DNA of 64,000 bases from Arenibacter aquaticus (lineage in GTDB: Bacteria; Bacteroidota; Bacteroidia; Flavobacteriales; Flavobacteriaceae), in assembly GCF_003957295.1 (NCBI RefSeq), contig NZ_RQPJ01000021.1, forward strand, positions 905,791 through 969,790, in the 5' to 3' direction. Below, one piece after another: positions 36,547 to 45,529 of this stretch. Position 1 is the first letter of the stretch; every line of letters begins with the position of its first letter. The notes under the pieces are model-generated. The model did not search any database, had not been told where the DNA came from, and was given only the letters and a program-made list of their open reading frames with translations. The translations under genes were made by a program, and so were the position numbers.

Positions 36547-36951
36547 CTATTCCTTGAGCAGTATTTGAAGTTTGCCCAACATAACCAATTCTGCTTTATT
36601 CTTTCCAGAAAAGCTATTTGCAATAGCATTGGCCGTGTCCAAAATTAAATCTTTTATAAAGGGATTGAACAATCGGGATTCTTCATTATAAAACTCCAAA
36701 AAATCCTCATAACAGCTCTCGCTATCTTTTTCATTCTCCAACAACCAATCAAATACAGATTCGATCTGAAAAGCCGCATCCGTACCATATTCATCCTCAA
36801 CCTCATCTACATCCAACCAATACTTTCTTAGGAAGGATCTTAATTTGGATATTTCCTTCTTATGGATTCGATGATCCGCACTGGCAATGGCATAAAACAA
36901 TTTACCTAGGTTTTGATAGAGTTCCAATCCCAATTTTTTAGTATTTTCCAT
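36547..36951 (-). CDS. TerB-like (tellurite resistance TerB/DjlA N-terminal) protein
   Basis: 134 residues, all-alpha. LFYAIASADHRIHKKEISKLRSFL is the TerB-type helix pair with an acidic, possibly metal-binding loop (ADHRIHKKE), and the remaining helices (ESVFDWLLENEKDSESCYEDFLEF) fit the family. TerB domains occur in stress and metal-resistance proteins. Single gene behind a Crp/FNR-like promoter and divergent from the second kinase gene. Confidence 0.75.
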   Translation of the reverse strand: MENTKKLGLELYQNLGKLFYAIASADHRIHKKEISKLRSFLRKYWLDVDEVEDEYGTDAAFQIESVFDWLLENEKDSESCYEDFLEFYNEESRLFNPFIKDLILDTANAIANSFSGKNKAELVMLGKLQILLKE

Positions 36952-36976
36952 AGTTGATTATCCCGAATGTGAAATT

Positions 36977-37019
36977 TAAAATTAGAAAAAGACAGCGTTA
37001 ATTTCTATGACAATAATCA
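36977..37019 (-). promoter_or_regulatory. Crp/FNR-like site (TGACAATAATCA) with minus-strand box TAATTTTA
   Basis: Palindrome 37008-37019; minus box 36984-36977 at 29.5 bases (TerB-like gene). On the plus strand the nearest box, TATCTTTG at 37032-37039, is only 18.5 bases from the centre, so the same site would cover the -33 region of a promoter for the kinase operon. Confidence 0.72.
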
Positions 37020-37043
37020 GTTTAAAAATTTTATCTTTGGTTC

Positions 37044-38564
37044 ATGCAGTCATTCCAAGAAAACAGTGATATTTTCAATCTCCTTTCTGAAGGGGTTTCC
37101 GAAGGAATTATAGTGGTAGACACAAACCAAATTATTGTTGCAACCAATTCTTCTGCGGAACGTATGTTCGGCTATTCCAAAAACGAACTTCTTTCCAAGC
37201 CATTGGATACTTTAATACCACATAGATACCACAAAAACCATGACCACCACGTTGAACGATTTATTGAAAAGAGTGAAAGACGACAAATGGGCCACGGTAG
37301 GGATATACACGGTATTCGTAAAAATGGGGAAGAATTTCCGGTAGAAGCGGGCCTAAACCCTTTTGAACTATACGGCAGCACTTATGTAATGGCCCTGGTA
37401 ATAGACATTACTGAGCGAAAAATAAAAGAAAAAGAACTTAGTCATTGGGCCAGGATCTTTAATGAATCCCTGAATGAAATTTATGTTTTCAATGCCCAAA
37501 CGCTTCGCTTTGTAAATGTAAACCTAGAGGCTCAACGGAATATGGGGTATACCTTGGTAGAATTTAAAAGTATGACCCCATTGAATATTAAACCGCACTT
37601 GGACAAGCGCCAGTTCATGAGCCTTATAGATCCCTTGTTAAAGGGTAAACAGGAGAAGGTGAAGTTTGAAACCGAACACCAAAGAAAGGATAGGTCCATT
37701 TATCCTGTAGAAGTACACCTACAGCTTTCACTAGTAGGGGATGACCAAGTGTTCGTGGCCATGATATTGGATATAACCGAACGTAAAAATTACACGGAGA
37801 AACTAGAGAAAACCGTTCAAGAACGTACAAAACAGCTCACCGAGGCATTAGCAAAGGAAAAAGAACTGAATGAACTAAAAACTAGGTTCCTCTCTCTGGT
37901 ATCCCATGAATTTAAGACCCCATTGAGCAGTATTCTAACCTCTATAACCCTATTGGCCAAATATACCGAAGGACACCAACAAGCAAAACGCGACAAGCAT
38001 GTTGCTACCATAAAGAACAAGGTGCGCTATCTGGATACCATATTAACCGATTTTCTCTCGGTAGAACGTTTGGATTCGGGTAAGGTTAAATACAAGCTGG
38101 AACACTTTCCGTTGAGCAAAGTTGTAAACGAAGTGGTATACGGCGCCAACTTACTACTTAAATCTGGTCAACGCATTACCTACCCAGAAAATATTGACGA
38201 TATCTATATCAACTTTGATGAAAAAACCTTGGAGCTGGCATTGTCCAACCTAATACACAATGCCATAAAATATTCTCCAGAAGACACCTCTATAGATTTG
38301 GTGGTCAAAAATGCAGAAAAAAGTATTTCCGTCCATGTCATAGACCATGGCATTGGGATCCCAGAGTCTGAACAAAAACATATTTTTAACCGCTATTTTC
38401 GAGCAGAGAATGCCCTGCTAACCCAAGGTACCGGCATTGGACTCAATATTGCCAAACAGCATTTGGAAAACTTGGGCGGGACCATTCATTTTTCCAGTGA
38501 AGAAAATAAAGGATCCACCTTTACCATTTATATTCCTCTTGAACAAAAAAATTATCAATCATGA
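37044..38564 (+). CDS. PAS-domain sensor histidine kinase (FixL-like sensor)
   Basis: 506 residues, cytoplasmic. PAS 1 (about 8-124) resembles FixL-type PAS domains: IPHRYHKNHDHHVERF with His66 at the position of the FixL heme ligand, and GHGRDIHGIRKNGEEFPVE with Arg86 where FixL has its ligand-sensing Arg. The same His occurs in many non-heme PAS domains, so heme is only possible. PAS 2 covers about 133-247. After a coiled coil come H288 (SHEFKTP), NLIHNAIKYS, DHGIGIP and GTGIGL. The kinase core closely resembles that of the LOV kinase (both have ELNELK-R-F-S-SHEF-TPLS). It overlaps the regulator gene by 4 bases. Confidence 0.92.
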   Translation: MQSFQENSDIFNLLSEGVSEGIIVVDTNQIIVATNSSAERMFGYSKNELLSKPLDTLIPHRYHKNHDHHVERFIEKSERRQMGHGRDIHGIRKNGEEFPVEAGLNPFELYGSTYVMALVIDITERKIKEKELSHWARIFNESLNEIYVFNAQTLRFVNVNLEAQRNMGYTLVEFKSMTPLNIKPHLDKRQFMSLIDPLLKGKQEKVKFETEHQRKDRSIYPVEVHLQLSLVGDDQVFVAMILDITERKNYTEKLEKTVQERTKQLTEALAKEKELNELKTRFLSLVSHEFKTPLSSILTSITLLAKYTEGHQQAKRDKHVATIKNKVRYLDTILTDFLSVERLDSGKVKYKLEHFPLSKVVNEVVYGANLLLKSGQRITYPENIDDIYINFDEKTLELALSNLIHNAIKYSPEDTSIDLVVKNAEKSISVHVIDHGIGIPESEQKHIFNRYFRAENALLTQGTGIGLNIAKQHLENLGGTIHFSSEENKGSTFTIYIPLEQKNYQS

Positions 38565-39613
38565 AAACTATTCTATTAATTGAGGACGATAGAGCCTTGC
38601 GAGAAAATACCGAAGAACTCTTAGAACTCTCAGGATATTCTGTTATGACCGCTCCCAATGGTAAAATTGGAATACAAATGGCCAAGGAAAACAATCCCGA
38701 TATTATTGTCTGTGATATTATGATGCCAGAGGTTGACGGTTATGGGGTATTGGAAAACCTTTCTTCTAACGAAAAAACCAATCAGATTCCCTTTATCTTT
38801 CTTTCTGCCAAAACCGAACACAAGGAAATACGGAAAGGTATGGATCTAGGTGCCGATGACTACCTTACAAAGCCTTTTGAAGAAGAGGACCTAATTAGTG
38901 CCATTGAAAGCCGTTTGGCAAAGGTTGCGCTCTTGGGACGTATGCAGCAGGAAAGTAAGAACACCCCTCTGAATTCTGAAGACCAGATACGTACCTTGAA
39001 CGAATTAAAAAACTTTTTTGACGACAATGGAGAACCTATCAGTTTCCAGCAGGGCAGTACCATTTATAAAGAAGGCTCACATTCCCATAAAATTTATCTC
39101 ATCTTAAAAGGAGTGGTAAAATGCCACACCATGGATGAAGACGGAAAAGAGCTAATTACATCCTTGTTTAGGGCAGACGACTTTTTAGGGTTTACCTCTT
39201 TTATCAACAATATCCCCTATCAGGAATCGGCAACCGCCATAGAAGATGTGGAACTAGCTGGTATCTCCAAAGAAAACTTAAAGGTAGTTCTGGAAAACAA
39301 CAATACCATTTCCTTGGAATTAATGGAACTGCTTTCTGATAATATTTCCGAAATAAAACAGCAGCTACTTCAAATGGCCTATAGTTCGGTACGAAAGAAG
39401 ACAGCACAAACCCTTTTACAGTTCGCAGAAATCATGAATAAAAAAACGGAAGATCCCATAAAAATTTCCCGTAACGATTTGGCCAGTGTAGCCGGAATTG
39501 CCACAGAGAGCCTAATACGCACCCTTTCAGGGTTTAAAAAGGAAGGGCTTATTGATATAGATGGAAGAAACATACGAATCAAGCAATTAAAAGCACTGCA
39601 ATATATCAACTAA
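38561..39613 (+). CDS. Response regulator with cNMP-binding and Crp-type DNA-binding output (paralogue)
   Basis: 350 residues with the same three-part plan as the product at 23128-24198: receiver with D52 (CDIMMPEVDGYG) and YLTKPFEE, cNMP-binding barrel about 155-265 (FQQGSTIYKEGSHSHKIYLI in short, FLGFTSFINN), and Crp helix-turn-helix with recognition helix IATESLIRTL. Glu and Arg of the TGA-reading positions are kept in both paralogues, so both may bind the same sites. Residues binding cyclic nucleotide phosphate in CRP are not evident, so phosphorylation may be the only input. Immediately precedes the USP array. Confidence 0.93.
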   Translation: MKTILLIEDDRALRENTEELLELSGYSVMTAPNGKIGIQMAKENNPDIIVCDIMMPEVDGYGVLENLSSNEKTNQIPFIFLSAKTEHKEIRKGMDLGADDYLTKPFEEEDLISAIESRLAKVALLGRMQQESKNTPLNSEDQIRTLNELKNFFDDNGEPISFQQGSTIYKEGSHSHKIYLILKGVVKCHTMDEDGKELITSLFRADDFLGFTSFINNIPYQESATAIEDVELAGISKENLKVVLENNNTISLELMELLSDNISEIKQQLLQMAYSSVRKKTAQTLLQFAEIMNKKTEDPIKISRNDLASVAGIATESLIRTLSGFKKEGLIDIDGRNIRIKQLKALQYIN

Positions 39614-39648
39614 TAGACCTAAAACTAAGCTACGAGAATTACGAAAAA

Positions 39649-39691
39649 TGACCAATGTCATATTTAATGTATAATTACAGACCTAGTTTTG
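39649..39691 (+). promoter_or_regulatory. Crp/FNR-like site (TGACCAATGTCA) with -7 box TAGTTTTG
   Basis: Palindrome 39649-39660; box 39684-39691, spacing 29.5. Drives the first USP gene of the array. Confidence 0.8.
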
Positions 39692-39713
39692 TGTCCCTGT
39701 AGCCATATATTAA

Positions 39714-40550
39714 ATGAAGACCATACTGATCCCCACAGATTTTTCCAGCAATTCTTTGCATGCCATTGAATATGCTGTTACTTTATTCAAAGACACCCCC
39801 TGTAACTTCTATGTGCTTCATGTAGAACCATTAAGTGCCTCTGGCATTGTGGGCAATTCATTTGCCTTGCCCGCTATACGGCCAAATAATTCCAGTAAAG
39901 GAAATCTGTCGGACTATTTTAGTATCATAACAAAACTCAGCAACAGCACGGACCACCATTTTATAGCCCTTCATGAATACGGAAATTTCGTTGATATTAT
40001 CCGACAAACCGTAGTGGAGAAAAAAATAGATTTGATCGTAATGGGGAACAAGGGGGCATCGGGTATCAAAAATGTTATTATTGGCAGTAACACCGGAGAC
40101 GTAATTACCAAAGTTCACTGCAACCTATTGGTTGTTCCTGAAAATGCCAAAGCTGCTTCTCCTAAGGAAATTGCTTTTGCTACCGACTACAACAATTTCT
40201 TTTCCCATTCCATTTTAGAGGCTATCTCCAAAATTTTACGACTGTGTAAGGCCAACCTTAAGGTACTGGATGTTTCAAAAGACAAAGGTTCCTTAAACCT
40301 ATCACAAAAGCATAACAAGAATTACTTGCAAGATTATTTGGAAGAGCTGTACCATAATTCACATAGCATACACAAGCTCAGAAATGAAAAAGTAAAAACC
40401 GGAATTGAAAAATTTGTGAGCGGTAATAATATTGATATGGTGATCATGGTAGCCAAAAACCTTAATTTTCTACAACAGCTTCTTTTTGACAGCACCATTA
40501 AAAAACTCAGTTTTCATACCAGGGTACCCTTATTGGTCCTGCACGAATAG
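39714..40550 (+). CDS. Two-domain universal stress protein, array member 1
   Basis: 278 residues. N-terminal half: ILIPTDFSSNS and GNKG-ASGIKNVII-GSN. C-terminal half lacks the nucleotide signature and instead reads MVAKNLNFLQQLLFDSTIKKLSFHTRVPLLVL. The AKNLNF form is shared only with array member 6 (44223), so these two are the closest pair. Monocistronic, between two Crp/FNR-like promoters. Confidence 0.93.
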   Translation: MKTILIPTDFSSNSLHAIEYAVTLFKDTPCNFYVLHVEPLSASGIVGNSFALPAIRPNNSSKGNLSDYFSIITKLSNSTDHHFIALHEYGNFVDIIRQTVVEKKIDLIVMGNKGASGIKNVIIGSNTGDVITKVHCNLLVVPENAKAASPKEIAFATDYNNFFSHSILEAISKILRLCKANLKVLDVSKDKGSLNLSQKHNKNYLQDYLEELYHNSHSIHKLRNEKVKTGIEKFVSGNNIDMVIMVAKNLNFLQQLLFDSTIKKLSFHTRVPLLVLHE

Positions 40551-40582
40551 CAAAATTACCCCAGCCAGCCAATAGAGGCTAC

Positions 40583-40625
40583 TGACAAATATCATAGGTT
40601 TTATACCCCCCTACGGATAACTTTG
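40583..40625 (+). promoter_or_regulatory. Crp/FNR-like site (TGACAAATATCA) with -7 box TAACTTTG
   Basis: Palindrome 40583-40594; box 40618-40625, spacing 29.5. Drives array members 2 to 5, which follow with gaps of 12, -4 and 41 bases. Confidence 0.8.
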
Positions 40626-40648
40626 GTTTACAGTTAAAAGATAAACCT

Positions 40649-41494
40649 ATGAGAACCGTTTTAATCCCTACAGATTTTTCTGCAAGTGCCGTACACGCTA
40701 TTGATTATGCCTTGGAACTCTATAAATGTGAGCGTACAAATTTTTATTTTCTACACGCCTATGCAGATGAGGTATATGGCCCTTTTAAGACTAACGGCGA
40801 AACTTCCCTAGAGGAGCAAAAGCAAAAGGTAAAAAAACACTCCGACCAATCCCTTTATGATCTTATTGCGAAACTTAAAAAAAGGGAGCACAACCCTAGA
40901 CATAGCTTTGAAGCGCATTCTGCCTTTGATATTTTGGTGGATGCGGTCAACGATTTTGTAAACAAAATTAATATAGACCTAATAATCATGGGTACCAAAG
41001 GGGAAACGGAAGACAAAAAAATAACCTTTGGCAGCCATACTGTTCAAGTATTTAAATATGTTCAATGCCCAGTATTGGCCATTCCCAAGGCTTATAAGTA
41101 TAGACAGCCAAAGAAAATATTATTCCCTTCAGACTATATGTTACCTTACAAACGCAGGGAGTTAAAACTGCTCAATACCTTGGCGGCAGAATTTAAATCT
41201 GAAGTATACAGTCTATACTTGTCCGATTTTGAGGAATTATCCCATAGACAAATAGATAATCAACGGTTTCTAAAGGAAGCTTTGACCAGTGCTTTCCTGT
41301 ATTTTGAACGAAGTCCTACAAAAAATAAAGCCGAGGCCATTATGGATTATATTAAAAACAATAATATAGACATGCTTGTGATGGTCAATTCCCGTCATTC
41401 ATTTTTGGAAGACATGCTGTACAGGTCCACTGTGGATGAAATAGGACTGCGTCTAAAAATTCCGTTTTTGGTCATGCAGAATCTACCGAGGTAA
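40649..41494 (+). CDS. Two-domain universal stress protein, array member 2
   Basis: 281 residues. VLIPTDFSASA start; signature GTKG-ETEDKKITF-GSH in the first half, with an unusually acidic/basic insert between the glycines. The second half starts ILFPSDYMLPY and ends with MVNSRHSFLEDMLYRSTVDEIGLRLKIPFLVM, without a nucleotide signature. First gene of a four-gene USP operon. Confidence 0.92.
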   Translation: MRTVLIPTDFSASAVHAIDYALELYKCERTNFYFLHAYADEVYGPFKTNGETSLEEQKQKVKKHSDQSLYDLIAKLKKREHNPRHSFEAHSAFDILVDAVNDFVNKINIDLIIMGTKGETEDKKITFGSHTVQVFKYVQCPVLAIPKAYKYRQPKKILFPSDYMLPYKRRELKLLNTLAAEFKSEVYSLYLSDFEELSHRQIDNQRFLKEALTSAFLYFERSPTKNKAEAIMDYIKNNNIDMLVMVNSRHSFLEDMLYRSTVDEIGLRLKIPFLVMQNLPR

Positions 41495-41506
41495 AAAGAT
41501 TAGAAG

Positions 41507-42376
41507 ATGAAAAGGATATTACTGCCCACAGATTTCTCCAATAATGCCTGGAATGCCATAGCGTATGCCATGGAATATTTTGCAAATGAAGAATGCCTTT
41601 TTTTTATCCTTCATACCTATACCCCTGCCCTATACCGTCCAGATTACATACTTGGTGGTCCTTCCTTTAGTGCCATCCCTGACAAAGGTGTGGAAATAGC
41701 CCAAGCAGGCCTTGAAAAAACAGTAACAGACCTAGAAAAAAAATACCCCAATAAAAGACATAGTTATAAAACTATTTCTGCCTTCAATGTTCTTACTGAC
41801 GAGATACAGGAAGTTATACAAAGAGAGCAAATACACTTGATTATAATGGGAACCCAAGGAGCCACAGGAGCAAAGGAAGTGTTTATGGGAACCCACACCG
41901 TGCATGTTATCAGAAAAGCAAGAGTTCCCGTATTGGTAATCCCTAATGGATATAGCTATAAGGAGATTCATTCCATTGTTTTTCCAACAGATTTCACCAC
42001 CCCGTATGAATTGGAATCACTACAATATTTGATTGATCTAACGAAGGTTAAAAAAGCAAAATTAATAGTGTTGCACGTAAAGGAGGAATATGAACTTAGT
42101 AAAGAACAAGAGGAAAATAAAAAGGCATTGACTAAATTCCTTAATTCCATTACGCACACCTTTGAGGAAGTCAAAGGCCAGTTAATGCCCAATGCCATTC
42201 ACCTCTACGCAGAAAAAAATAATAGTGGGCTATTGGCCATGATGAACCGCAAACACACTTTTTTAGAACGTTTGGTGACCCAACCCAATGTGGACGCTAT
42301 AGGTTATCATACCAAAATACCATTTTTGGTATTGCCCTTTTCTACAGCGTCACCGTTACAAAAGCCCGAGTTATGA
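41507..42376 (+). CDS. Two-domain universal stress protein, array member 3
   Basis: 289 residues, the longest of the array because of an extension after the last strand (PFSTASPLQKPEL). First half ILLPTDFSNNAWNAIAYAM with GTQG-ATGAKEVFM-GTH; second half IVFPTDFTTPYE, ending MMNRKHTFLERLVTQPNVDAIGYHTKIPFLVL. Very close in its first half to members 4 and 7. The stop overlaps the next start by 4 bases. Confidence 0.92.
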   Translation: MKRILLPTDFSNNAWNAIAYAMEYFANEECLFFILHTYTPALYRPDYILGGPSFSAIPDKGVEIAQAGLEKTVTDLEKKYPNKRHSYKTISAFNVLTDEIQEVIQREQIHLIIMGTQGATGAKEVFMGTHTVHVIRKARVPVLVIPNGYSYKEIHSIVFPTDFTTPYELESLQYLIDLTKVKKAKLIVLHVKEEYELSKEQEENKKALTKFLNSITHTFEEVKGQLMPNAIHLYAEKNNSGLLAMMNRKHTFLERLVTQPNVDAIGYHTKIPFLVLPFSTASPLQKPEL

Positions 42377-43221
42377 AAAAGATTCTCCTACCCACCGATT
42401 TTTCCGATAATGCATGGAACGCCATCTTTACAGCGGTAAAGCTATATGCCGAAATTCCCTGCTACTTTTATGTATTGCACGCCTATGAGCCCAGTACATT
42501 AAATCTACTTGACGCCAAGAGCCAACAACGTTTAGGGGTAATTTATGACTCCCTAAAACAATACTCTGAACAACAACTAGCGAAGGTACTGGACTATATG
42601 AACGAAAATCATAAGAACTCAAATCACAGCTTTGAAACTATTTCCAAATCGGATACCCTTGTAGAAGCAATTAAGGAAGAAGTATCCAAAAAAGATATCG
42701 ACTTGATCGTCATGGGGACGCAGGGAGCCACTTCTGCCAAAGAAATATTTATGGGTAGCCAAACGGTGAAAGTCCTTAAAAATTTAAAAAAATGTCCCAT
42801 TTTGGCCATCCCTGCGGATTATAATTTTCAAGTCCTGAGGTCAATGGTCTTTCCTACCGATTTCACCAGAAAATATGAAAAATCCGAACTACTACCCTTA
42901 ACCCATTTGGCCACCCAATGGAAGGCCGAAATAAAGGTGGTACATGTTGCGGTTGAATTTTTGCTAAACGACACCCAAAAGGCAAACATGAAAATATTGG
43001 AAGATCGACTTCGGGAATCCCATTTTTCCTATCATCAATTGCCCTTTGATACCAACATATCAAGTAGCATAGAGCACTACGTGATGGAAACAAGAGCAGA
43101 GCTTATATGCATGGTAAGGCATCACCACGGACTCTGGGAAAGATTTATTAAGGAAGCCGTTATAAAAAAAATGGCCTTCCATTCCAAAGTGCCGGTCTTA
43201 TTTCTTTCGGAACACCCCTAA
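42373..43221 (+). CDS. Two-domain universal stress protein, array member 4
   Basis: 282 residues. ILLPTDFSDNAWNAIFTAV start, GTQG-ATSAKEIFM-GSQ signature. Second half MVFPTDFTRKYEKSE, ending MVRHHHGLWERFIKEAVIKKMAFHSKVPVLFL, where the usual K-H-x-F-L-E is replaced by H-H-G-L-W-E. Translationally coupled to member 3 by an ATGA overlap. Confidence 0.92.
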   Translation: MKKILLPTDFSDNAWNAIFTAVKLYAEIPCYFYVLHAYEPSTLNLLDAKSQQRLGVIYDSLKQYSEQQLAKVLDYMNENHKNSNHSFETISKSDTLVEAIKEEVSKKDIDLIVMGTQGATSAKEIFMGSQTVKVLKNLKKCPILAIPADYNFQVLRSMVFPTDFTRKYEKSELLPLTHLATQWKAEIKVVHVAVEFLLNDTQKANMKILEDRLRESHFSYHQLPFDTNISSSIEHYVMETRAELICMVRHHHGLWERFIKEAVIKKMAFHSKVPVLFLSEHP

Positions 43222-43262
43222 AGAAGACACCGATAAACAGTTAATACGATATTATAAAGATC

Positions 43263-44123
43263 ATGAAAGTAAAACTTATACTACTACCTACCGATTTTTC
43301 TCCAAATGCCAACACCGCCATTAAATACGCTATGGATCTATTTGAGAAGGTAGAATGTGTGTTCTATATACTAAACGCCTTTGAGGTAGGGGGCTCCAAT
43401 TTAAGTAGTACCATGGGAAAGGCCAAGGACACAAGACTATATAGGGCGGTAAAGGATGAATCTGAAAGAAATATAGAAACCGCAATAGAAGCACAAATCT
43501 CTGAAAACAAAAACCAATTACATTCCTTTGAAGGGCTAAGCATAGGAGATTCCCTAGTAAATGCCATTGGAAGAACCTCCATTGACAAGGATATAGATTA
43601 TATTGTTATGGGCACCAAAGGATCCTCTGCCATTAAAGAGGTATTTATGGGAAGCAATACAGTAAACATTATTCAGAAAATAGATTTCTGTCCCATCATT
43701 GCCGTGCCAGGTGACTATAATTTTAGGCTTCCAAATGAAATAGCTTTTGCCACGAACTATGAACATATTTATTCCAAGGTAGAATTAATACCCCTGATAA
43801 AAATGGCCAAGTTGTGGGATGCTTCTATTCATATAGTACATATTGACACAGGAAAGGAAATGCTACCACATCAAAAAACAGCAAAAAACCTATTGGCAGA
43901 GAGGTTCTCAAAATTAGAACACCATTTTGAAGAAGTAGTAGGACAGTCTACCATATCTGGTGCTATTAACGCATATACCCAAGAACAAAATAACATTGGA
44001 ATGCTTGCAATGATTAATTATTGGCATAGTTTCTTTGAAAAACTTATAAAAGAAAATGTCATCAAACGAGTTGCTTTTAGCACAGAAGTGCCCTTCTTGA
44101 TATTACCACTTATAGAGTCCTGA
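43263..44123 (+). CDS. Two-domain universal stress protein, array member 5
   Basis: 286 residues. LILLPTDFSPNANTAIKYAMDLF start, GTKG-SSAIKEVFM-GSN signature. The second half has lost the PTDF start (IAFATNYEHIYSKVE) and ends MINYWHSFFEKLIKENVIKRVAFSTEVPFLIL. Last gene of the operon beginning at 40649; 41 bases after member 4 without a new palindrome. Confidence 0.92.
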   Translation: MKVKLILLPTDFSPNANTAIKYAMDLFEKVECVFYILNAFEVGGSNLSSTMGKAKDTRLYRAVKDESERNIETAIEAQISENKNQLHSFEGLSIGDSLVNAIGRTSIDKDIDYIVMGTKGSSAIKEVFMGSNTVNIIQKIDFCPIIAVPGDYNFRLPNEIAFATNYEHIYSKVELIPLIKMAKLWDASIHIVHIDTGKEMLPHQKTAKNLLAERFSKLEHHFEEVVGQSTISGAINAYTQEQNNIGMLAMINYWHSFFEKLIKENVIKRVAFSTEVPFLILPLIES

Positions 44124-44160
44124 TTTAAAAATTAATTTTTCCAATCTATTTCATGGAAAA

Positions 44161-44203
44161 TGATATTTGTCATTGGTGTGGATGCATAGCAAAGCTATTT
44201 TTA
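44161..44203 (+). promoter_or_regulatory. Crp/FNR-like site (TGATATTTGTCA) with -7 box TATTTTTA
   Basis: Palindrome 44161-44172; box 44196-44203, spacing 29.5. Drives array member 6. Confidence 0.78.
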
Positions 44204-44222
44204 AAGCAAAGAAATAGTAACT

Positions 44223-45065
44223 ATGAAAAAGATACTGATACCAACCGATTTCTCTGAAAATGCATGGAATGCCATTAAATATGGCATGGAATTATTTCAT
44301 AAAACAAGTTGCACTTTTCATATTGTCCACATCAACCCCATTTCATATAACTCAGGTGGAGAGGAGGCCATGTACATATCTCCAGAAATCATGGAAGAAA
44401 CCCTGTTAAAGGAAAGCAATGAAAAATTGGCAAAGGTAATCAAGCAGATAGAACGTTTGCCCTTGAACACCAAACATTCCTTCCACACAACCTCCCTGTA
44501 CGGCTTTTTTTTAGACCATATAAAACAGGAAGTACAGGATAAGGACATTGATTTAATTATCATGGGGACCAAGGGGGCATCAGGGTTTAAGGCCGTATCC
44601 ATGGGCAGTAATACGGGTAATGTACTAACCAAGGTCCGCTGTGCGGTCTTGGCAGTACCCGAAGATGCCCAATATAGTACCCCAAAGGAAATAGGTTTTC
44701 CCACAGATTTTCAAATTGGGTATGACCTTAAGGTAATGGACTATATCAAAGAGATGGTAGTTCTGCACAATTCATCATTACACTTTCTCTATGTTGCTCC
44801 AAAGACTGAAGACTTAAGTGAAGTTCAAGTTAAGAACAAAGCATTTCTAGAAAACTATTTTATAGATTCCCAATATTCCTTCCATACCCAGAACAATAGA
44901 AAATTGGATGAGGCTGTAGAAAAATTTGTAGCAGATAAAAATTTGGATATGTTGGTCATGGTTGCCAAAAATTTAAATTTTATAGAGCGTATCCTTTTTA
45001 AGCCTACGGTTGAAAAAATAAGCTACCATACCAAAGTACCATTCTTGGTGGTACATGAAGGTTAG
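44223..45065 (+). CDS. Two-domain universal stress protein, array member 6
   Basis: 280 residues. ILIPTDFSENAWNAIKYGMELF start, GTKG-ASGFKAVSM-GSN signature. Second half IGFPTDFQIGYDLK, ending MVAKNLNFIERILFKPTVEKISYHTKVPFLVVHEG, which pairs it with member 1. Monocistronic, convergent with the thioredoxin gene 47 bases away. Confidence 0.92.
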   Translation: MKKILIPTDFSENAWNAIKYGMELFHKTSCTFHIVHINPISYNSGGEEAMYISPEIMEETLLKESNEKLAKVIKQIERLPLNTKHSFHTTSLYGFFLDHIKQEVQDKDIDLIIMGTKGASGFKAVSMGSNTGNVLTKVRCAVLAVPEDAQYSTPKEIGFPTDFQIGYDLKVMDYIKEMVVLHNSSLHFLYVAPKTEDLSEVQVKNKAFLENYFIDSQYSFHTQNNRKLDEAVEKFVADKNLDMLVMVAKNLNFIERILFKPTVEKISYHTKVPFLVVHEG

Positions 45066-45112
45066 TAGCCTTTGCGGAAACAAGTAACAGGGTCTACTAA
45101 TAATCCTTGATT

Positions 45113-45412
45113 CTAAATGTGTTGTCGCACAATATTGACAATATCGTTTTTTTGTAACACTCCTGACTGTCGCCAAAGCTGTTTTCCCTTTTTAAACAGC
45201 ATCATGGTAGGTACTCCCCTCACCTGATAGGTATTGGCCAAGGGTTGGTTTTTATCCACATCGATCTTAATTATTTTAAGGCTATCGCCCATTTCCTCCT
45301 TTACCTGCTTTAAAATGGGTGCCAACATTTTACAAGGACCGCACCAGTCCGCATGAAAATCGATTAGAACCAGTGTTTCCGAATCTATAATTTTATTAAA
45401 ACTACTCTTCAT
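45113..45412 (-). CDS. trxA: Thioredoxin
   Basis: 99 residues. Active site WCGPC at 23-27, cis-proline segment RGVPTMMLF, and the expected length for a single-domain cytoplasmic thioredoxin without signal peptide. It reduces protein disulfides. It is inserted on the opposite strand inside the USP array and shares one Crp/FNR-like site with array member 7, so it should be induced together with the USPs. Probably not the housekeeping thioredoxin but a stress-linked copy; this is inference. Confidence 0.93.
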   Translation of the reverse strand: MKSSFNKIIDSETLVLIDFHADWCGPCKMLAPILKQVKEEMGDSLKIIKIDVDKNQPLANTYQVRGVPTMMLFKKGKQLWRQSGVLQKNDIVNIVRQHI

Positions 45413-45431
45413 TTTTTACTATTTTAAAGAA

Positions 45432-45505
45432 TAAAATTACCAAAAATACTATAATTCACTACTGACCAATATCATGGTTTTTGACAATCTTCCCTTTTAG
45501 TTTTA
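45432..45505. promoter_or_regulatory. Divergent Crp/FNR-like site (TGACCAATATCA) with boxes on both strands
   Basis: Palindrome 45463-45474. Minus-strand box TAATTTTA at 45439-45432 (thioredoxin) and plus-strand box TAGTTTTA at 45498-45505 (USP member 7), both 29.5 bases from the centre. Confidence 0.8.
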
Positions 45506-45529
45506 CAATGCTAATGTAAAGATTATAGT

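Noticed and set aside
37044..37420. Firm assignment of the first PAS domain as a heme oxygen sensor
   Set aside because: The FixL-type His is also common in non-heme PAS domains; kept only as a possibility.
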